From Pectobacterium sp. CFBP8739 (GTDB lineage: Bacteria > Pseudomonadota > Gammaproteobacteria > Enterobacterales > Enterobacteriaceae): DNA of 64,000 nucleotides. Every line of letters begins with the position of its first letter. Within the stretch, counting starts at the first letter, position 1. The stretch spans positions 306,827 through 370,826 of the forward strand of contig NZ_JACDRR010000007.1 in the NCBI RefSeq assembly GCF_013449375.1, given 5' to 3'. A program made the translations under genes and the position numbers. Under the pieces are notes generated by a model. It ran no database searches. It was not told the origin of the DNA and saw only the letters and a program-made list of their open reading frames with translations. Shown here piece after piece: positions 60,355 through 64,000 of this stretch.

Positions 60355-61563
60355 TTAGGTACGACGAGGCAGCGTCATTATGATGACAAGTCCGCCTTGC
60401 TTGCCGCGTTCCGCATAAATAGCACCGCCATGGGCAGTGATAATGGCTGACGCGATGGAGAGCCCCAGCCCGCTGCCGCCGGAGTGCCGTCCGCGCGAAT
60501 GTTCGGCCCGCCAGAAGCGGTCGAAAAGCAGGGGCAGCGATTCAGACTCAATCCCCGGCCCGCGATCGGAAACGGTAATCTGCCAGCACGGCGCATTTTC
60601 ACGCAGCGTCGTTTCACGTACATCTATCGCCAGATAGCGGCCATCGCTGGCGTAACTTAAAGCATTCTCAATTAAAATCGAGAACACCTGTCCTAACCGT
60701 TCGCGGTCGGCGAGGCAAAAGTCGTGTTGTTCAATATGCGTCTTCGTCTGAAATCCGGCTTGCTCGAGTTGAGGCCGATACCAGGTCAGCCGTTCGGTGA
60801 TGAGTTCGTCGAAGTAGAAAGGGGTCTGAACCAGTTGCAACTGCCCGGCTCTAGCGAGTGACAGGAAATGCAGATCCTGAATCACGTGATTGAGCTGTTC
60901 GAGCTGTTTGATGACCATCGTTAGCTGGGCTTTATCTCGCGGGAAGACATCATCAAGCATGCCCTGAACGCGGCCCATTGCCGCATTTAACGGTGTACGC
61001 AGTTCGTGAGCCAGCGCCGCGCTGGATTCACGCAGTTCCCGTTCGTAGCGTTCCAGCTGTGCGGTCATGTTATTAAAGTCGTCTGCCAGCGTGACTAGCT
61101 CCATCGGTGCCTGTTCGACAAGCTGTGTGCGGGTATCGAATTTCCCTTGAGCGACATCACGTGCGGTGCTGGCAATATTGGAAAATTGCTGTGACAGCGG
61201 CCGCGCGCGCCACAGCACCACGACCACCATGGTGGGTAGGGCGATCAACACCATAATCGCCAACACCAGCCAGTCGCTGCTGGCAATATTCGGTACAAAG
61301 AAATCTGGGCCGTAATACTGATTGATAATCTGCTGGTAGCGAGGATTAGCGTAATCTTCTTGTTTGCTTAACTGTTGAAACTCAGCCCGCACTTCATCCG
61401 GCATCTGCTGTTCGACGTAGACATTGTTGACAGCGAAGCGCAGCCACATCAGGGTAGCGATAATGAGTAGGGTAGCGAGCAGCAGAGAAATGATGCGAAA
61501 GCACAGCCAGCGCCACAGCGACATGTTTTCTGACAGAAAGATCGATTTTTTCATCGGGTTCAC
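60355..61563 (-). CDS. Sensor histidine kinase, AdeS/BaeS-like
   Basis: The 402-residue protein has two membrane helices (IISLLLATLLIIATLMWLRF and WLVLAIMVLIALPTMVVVVLW) around a periplasmic sensor of about 75 residues. Then come a HAMP linker, the H-box ALAHELRTPLNAAMGR, N-box LIENALSYASD, G1 DRGPGIE and G2 GSGLGLSIA. It should phosphorylate the regulator encoded upstream, with which it overlaps (GTGA). The GTG at 61563 or ATG at 61554 may start. Its place beside RND efflux genes resembles AdeRS and BaeSR. Confidence 0.92.
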   Translation of the reverse strand: MNPMKKSIFLSENMSLWRWLCFRIISLLLATLLIIATLMWLRFAVNNVYVEQQMPDEVRAEFQQLSKQEDYANPRYQQIINQYYGPDFFVPNIASSDWLVLAIMVLIALPTMVVVVLWRARPLSQQFSNIASTARDVAQGKFDTRTQLVEQAPMELVTLADDFNNMTAQLERYERELRESSAALAHELRTPLNAAMGRVQGMLDDVFPRDKAQLTMVIKQLEQLNHVIQDLHFLSLARAGQLQLVQTPFYFDELITERLTWYRPQLEQAGFQTKTHIEQHDFCLADRERLGQVFSILIENALSYASDGRYLAIDVRETTLRENAPCWQITVSDRGPGIESESLPLLFDRFWRAEHSRGRHSGGSGLGLSIASAIITAHGGAIYAERGKQGGLVIIMTLPRRT

Positions 61564-62249
61564 CGGAATCGATAGCCGACGGAGCGGACGGTGACGAGCA
61601 CGTTGATGATGTCGTACTGATTGAGCTTCTTCCTGATGTTGTGAACGTGGGTATCCACCACACGCTCCAGCGCGTCACTTTCCGGCATGCTGGCTTCCAG
61701 CAGTTCACCACGGGTAAAGGCGCGGTTTGGTGCTTTGAGCAGCGTCACCAGAATGTTGAATTCGGTCGGTGTCAGATCGAGCACCACGGATTCGGATGGT
61801 GATAGCGCGACGCTTGCCGTCACGGAGGTCGGGTCAACCGACAAATTCTCGAATGTCAGGATCGCCTCTTCCCGAATGGCGTAGCCGGTACGTCGCAGCA
61901 CGGCCTGTACGCGCGCAACCACTTCCTGCGGATTATAGGGTTTGACGACATAATCATCCGCGCCGTAGCGCAGTGCGCCAATCCTTTCCGGTTCGTCGCC
62001 GATGGCGGTGACCATAATCACCGGAATATTACTGCGCTGACGCAGGGCGGACAGCACTTCTGAGCCATTCATCTTCGGTAGCATGACGTCCAGCAAAATT
62101 AAATCGGGTTTACTGGTCAGCGCCATGTGCAGACCTTTTTGTCCATCAGACGCGATAGACACCTGATAACCATCGCGTCGCAGATAGGCTTCGAGCACGC
62201 TGGCGGCGTCCATGTCGTCTTCAATAATTAACACCCGTTTTTCTGCCAT
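61560..62249 (-). CDS. OmpR-family response regulator, AdeR/BaeR-like
   Basis: The 229-residue protein has a receiver domain with the acidic pair in VLIIEDDMDAA, phospho-acceptor aspartate in LILLDVMLPKMNG and lysine in DDYVVKPYNP. The OmpR winged helix follows (LDLTPTEFNILVTLLKAPNRAFTRGELLEASMPESDALERVVDTHVHNIRKKL...VRSVGYRF). AGAGGT precedes the ATG. It lies first in the operon with the kinase and is divergent from the MipA/RND genes, which it probably activates. Confidence 0.93.
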   Translation of the reverse strand: MAEKRVLIIEDDMDAASVLEAYLRRDGYQVSIASDGQKGLHMALTSKPDLILLDVMLPKMNGSEVLSALRQRSNIPVIMVTAIGDEPERIGALRYGADDYVVKPYNPQEVVARVQAVLRRTGYAIREEAILTFENLSVDPTSVTASVALSPSESVVLDLTPTEFNILVTLLKAPNRAFTRGELLEASMPESDALERVVDTHVHNIRKKLNQYDIINVLVTVRSVGYRFR

Positions 62250-62317
62250 TACGACCTCTTAATGAAATCTTAAAAAACCACAAAGCGTTTCTTGACTAAG
62301 CATCAGCATAATTCGCC

Positions 62318-62376
62318 ACGGTGCCGAAAAGCCAACACCAATTAGCTTGTACCCACCGGGTAAACACCACGGTGCA
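62318..62376. promoter_or_regulatory. Direct repeats between the regulator and MipA genes
   Basis: CCACGGTGC occurs twice in the same orientation, at 62318-62326 and 62368-62376, 50 bases apart (about five helical turns). OmpR-type regulators often bind direct repeats, so these are candidate sites for the divergent promoters. Confidence 0.45.
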
Positions 62377-62402
62377 AGATTATCGCGTTAAAGAGGGGAT
62401 GT

Positions 62403-63218
62403 ATGAACATAACAACAATGATTTTATCCACCAGCCTGTCCGCTATCGTGCTATCAGGCACTGCATTTGCCGCGGAGTCGGAAGCATCGTTGCCCTCGCT
62501 CCTGGGCGAACGCACGGATGTGACCGTGGGCGTCGCCGCCCAAAATGCGCCACGCTATCAAGGGAGTAAAGCTCGTCAGACCACCGCGCTGCCTGTACTG
62601 ACCGTTCAGCGTGGCCCCCTCTATTTCGATTCTACGCACGGCATCGGCTGGCAATACCAGTCACCTTCCGGTTTCTATCTCGATCACGCGATTGGCTACG
62701 ACATGGGACGGGATGAGAAAAACAGCGAGTGGCGTGCAGGCTCAAATCGGCTAAAAGGGATGGGCAAGGTGAAAGGATCGGTCACCACCACCGTAACGGC
62801 GGGGTATCAATTTGCGCCGTGGCTAGCACTGGAAGCGAGCGGTGAGTTTGCACTGAGTGAGACTAAAAGGGGAAATCAGTACCGCGTTGGGGCAAAAAGC
62901 ACGGTATGGCAGTCGGCGGCACAAGACGATGTGCTGGCGCTGTCGGCGGACGTGTTGATGGGGGATGCTCGCTATAACCAAACCTATTACGGCGTGACGC
63001 AGCAGCAGAGTCAGCGCTCTGGATTGGCAGCGTACCATGCGGGAAAAGGTGTCTACGGTTATGCGCTGGGCGCGAACTGGATGCATCAATTTAGCCCTGC
63101 TTGGTCAACGAACGTCGGGGTGACCTCAACCTGGCTCACTGATAAGGTTGCGGATAGTCAAGTTGTGGAACGACGGAATGATACCGGCGCCACGCTGGCC
63201 GTTCTGTATTCGTTCTGA
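62403..63218 (+). CDS. MipA/OmpV-family outer membrane protein
   Basis: The 271-residue protein has a signal peptide (ILSTSLSAIVLSGTAFAAES). A beta-barrel sequence typical of MipA/OmpV follows: VTVGVAAQNAPRYQGSKARQTTALPVLTVQRGPLYFDSTHGIGWQYQ, LKGMGKVKGSVTTTVTAGYQFAPWLALEASGEFALS and a terminal phenylalanine (LAVLYSF), the usual outer-membrane targeting residue. Members act as scaffolds for murein enzymes or as porin-like proteins. GAGGGG lies before the ATG. The RND adaptor starts 26 bases on. Confidence 0.92.
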   Translation: MNITTMILSTSLSAIVLSGTAFAAESEASLPSLLGERTDVTVGVAAQNAPRYQGSKARQTTALPVLTVQRGPLYFDSTHGIGWQYQSPSGFYLDHAIGYDMGRDEKNSEWRAGSNRLKGMGKVKGSVTTTVTAGYQFAPWLALEASGEFALSETKRGNQYRVGAKSTVWQSAAQDDVLALSADVLMGDARYNQTYYGVTQQQSQRSGLAAYHAGKGVYGYALGANWMHQFSPAWSTNVGVTSTWLTDKVADSQVVERRNDTGATLAVLYSF

Positions 63219-63244
63219 TGTTATCTGATGAGTGAGAGGATGTA

Positions 63245-64000
63245 ATGATGGTCAGCCGTTTTGCTTTCTGTCTGCTGTCGGCCGTGTTGCTTAGTGGCTG
63301 TGACAGCGCTGATGATGCGCCCGCGTCACCGCCTGTCAGGCCGGTGAAAACGCTGGAGGTCATGCCTGCGATGAACCGGGAACCCGTGACGTTAACGGGG
63401 GAAGTTCGCCCACATGAAGAAACGGCGTTAGGTTTCCGGCTGGATGGCCGCATCCTTAATCGTCTGGTGGATGTGGGCGCGTCGGTAAAGCGGGGCGATG
63501 TCATTGCGACGCTCGATGCGCGCGACAGTGAAAATCAGCTGCGCAGCGCGCAGGCGGATTTAGCCAGCGCCATCTCGGCGGAACGGCTGGCGAAAAGCAA
63601 CTTTTCCCGCATGAAGGCGCTGGCGCCGGGCGGGGCGATTGCGCGGGTGCAGCTTGATGAAGCGCAGGCAAACTGGGACGCAGCGGCTTCCCGTCGTGAA
63701 AGTGCGCAGGCAACGGTGAAAGGTGCTCAGGAACGCTTCGGCTATACGCAACTCACGGCAGCGCAGGACGGTGTCATCACGACGGTCAGCGCCAATCCCG
63801 GTCAGGTAGTGAGTGCCGGACAAGAGGTGGTGAAGTTGGCCTCTCTGAGCGGACGCGATGCGGTGTTTGACGTGCCGGAGCGACTAGTCAATCAGTCACT
63901 TGCCTCGCGCGTTATCCACGTTTCGCTGCTGTCTGAGCCGAACGTTCAGACTGAAGGACGCGTGCGGGATATCAGCCCACAGGCCGATCCCGTTACGCGT
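63245..64000 (+). CDS. RND efflux periplasmic adaptor lipoprotein (partial)
   Basis: The 252 visible codons run off the window. The N-terminus is a lipoprotein signal with the lipobox LLSGC (MMVSRFAFCLLSAVLLSGCD). It continues as a membrane-fusion protein: VTLTGEVRPHEETALGFRLDGRILNRLVDVGASVKRGDVIATLDARD (lipoyl/barrel-sandwich half), an alpha-hairpin (ENQLRSAQADLASAISAERLAKSNFSRMKAL) and YTQLTAAQDGVITTVSANPGQVVSAGQEVVKL. It would link an RND pump to an outer-membrane channel. The pump gene is expected just downstream. GAGAGG precedes the ATG. Confidence 0.92.
   Translation, partial: MMVSRFAFCLLSAVLLSGCDSADDAPASPPVRPVKTLEVMPAMNREPVTLTGEVRPHEETALGFRLDGRILNRLVDVGASVKRGDVIATLDARDSENQLRSAQADLASAISAERLAKSNFSRMKALAPGGAIARVQLDEAQANWDAAASRRESAQATVKGAQERFGYTQLTAAQDGVITTVSANPGQVVSAGQEVVKLASLSGRDAVFDVPERLVNQSLASRVIHVSLLSEPNVQTEGRVRDISPQADPVTR

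Overview
The window is enterobacterial chromosome. Gene content (nuoN-elaB, ybiT, ylaC, yehS, fdhE, cydABX, a Klebsiella-type nas operon) and protein similarity point to a soft-rot genus such as Pectobacterium. That assignment rests on recognised proteins, not on a database search. No rRNA, tRNA or CRISPR array was seen.

Layout. 1-3 kb: the end of nuoN, elaB, a possible 32-codon small-protein gene with CRP-type sites, a GNAT acetyltransferase and a PhzF-family protein. 3.1-4.7 kb: ABC-F ATPase YbiT. 5.1-7.6 kb: a Fur-box-preceded operon for anaerobic haem degradation (hutW, hutX, ChuY-type reductase). 7.7-12.0 kb: ylaC, a glutamine amidotransferase, a MocR-type regulator and an orphan fdhE. 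12.1-15.8 kb (minus strand): cydABX followed by two DUF202 membrane proteins. 16.4-18.8 kb: an isolated phage tail fibre gene with its assembly gene. 19.0-31.8 kb: a complete assimilatory nitrate system (nasR, nitrate ABC transporter, a fused NasC-NasB protein, nasA, cobA). It carries two sigma-54 promoter matches and a leader with two AnnGnn hexaloop hairpins, the second of which excludes a terminator, as expected for an ANTAR antiterminator.

32-52 kb is an accessory region built from small modules of one regulator plus redox or detoxification enzymes: ArsR with a flavin oxidoreductase; LysR with an SDR and a GST; TetR with a thioredoxin-reductase-like protein and a monooxygenase; an arylamine N-acetyltransferase; TetR with an NTF2-like protein; TetR with an Old Yellow Enzyme, two SDRs, a membrane protein and a quinone-reductase-like MDR. 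It also holds an IS110-family element, a LysR gene without its DNA-binding domain, and two genes damaged by single substitutions (ATG to ATA, TGG to TAG).

52-64 kb: a secreted MORN-type repeat protein; a polar amino-acid ABC transporter with a class IV aminotransferase, an MmgE/PrpD protein and its binding protein; and an AdeRS-like two-component system divergent from a MipA/OmpV outer-membrane protein and the start of an RND efflux adaptor that runs off the window.

The strongest items for a second look are the NasR/ANTAR leader, the fused NasC-NasB frame, the CRP-flanked 32-codon gene, the decaying cassette at 37.5-38.8 kb, the structured RNA region beside the IS110 transposase, and the uncharacterised ABC/PrpD/aminotransferase locus.
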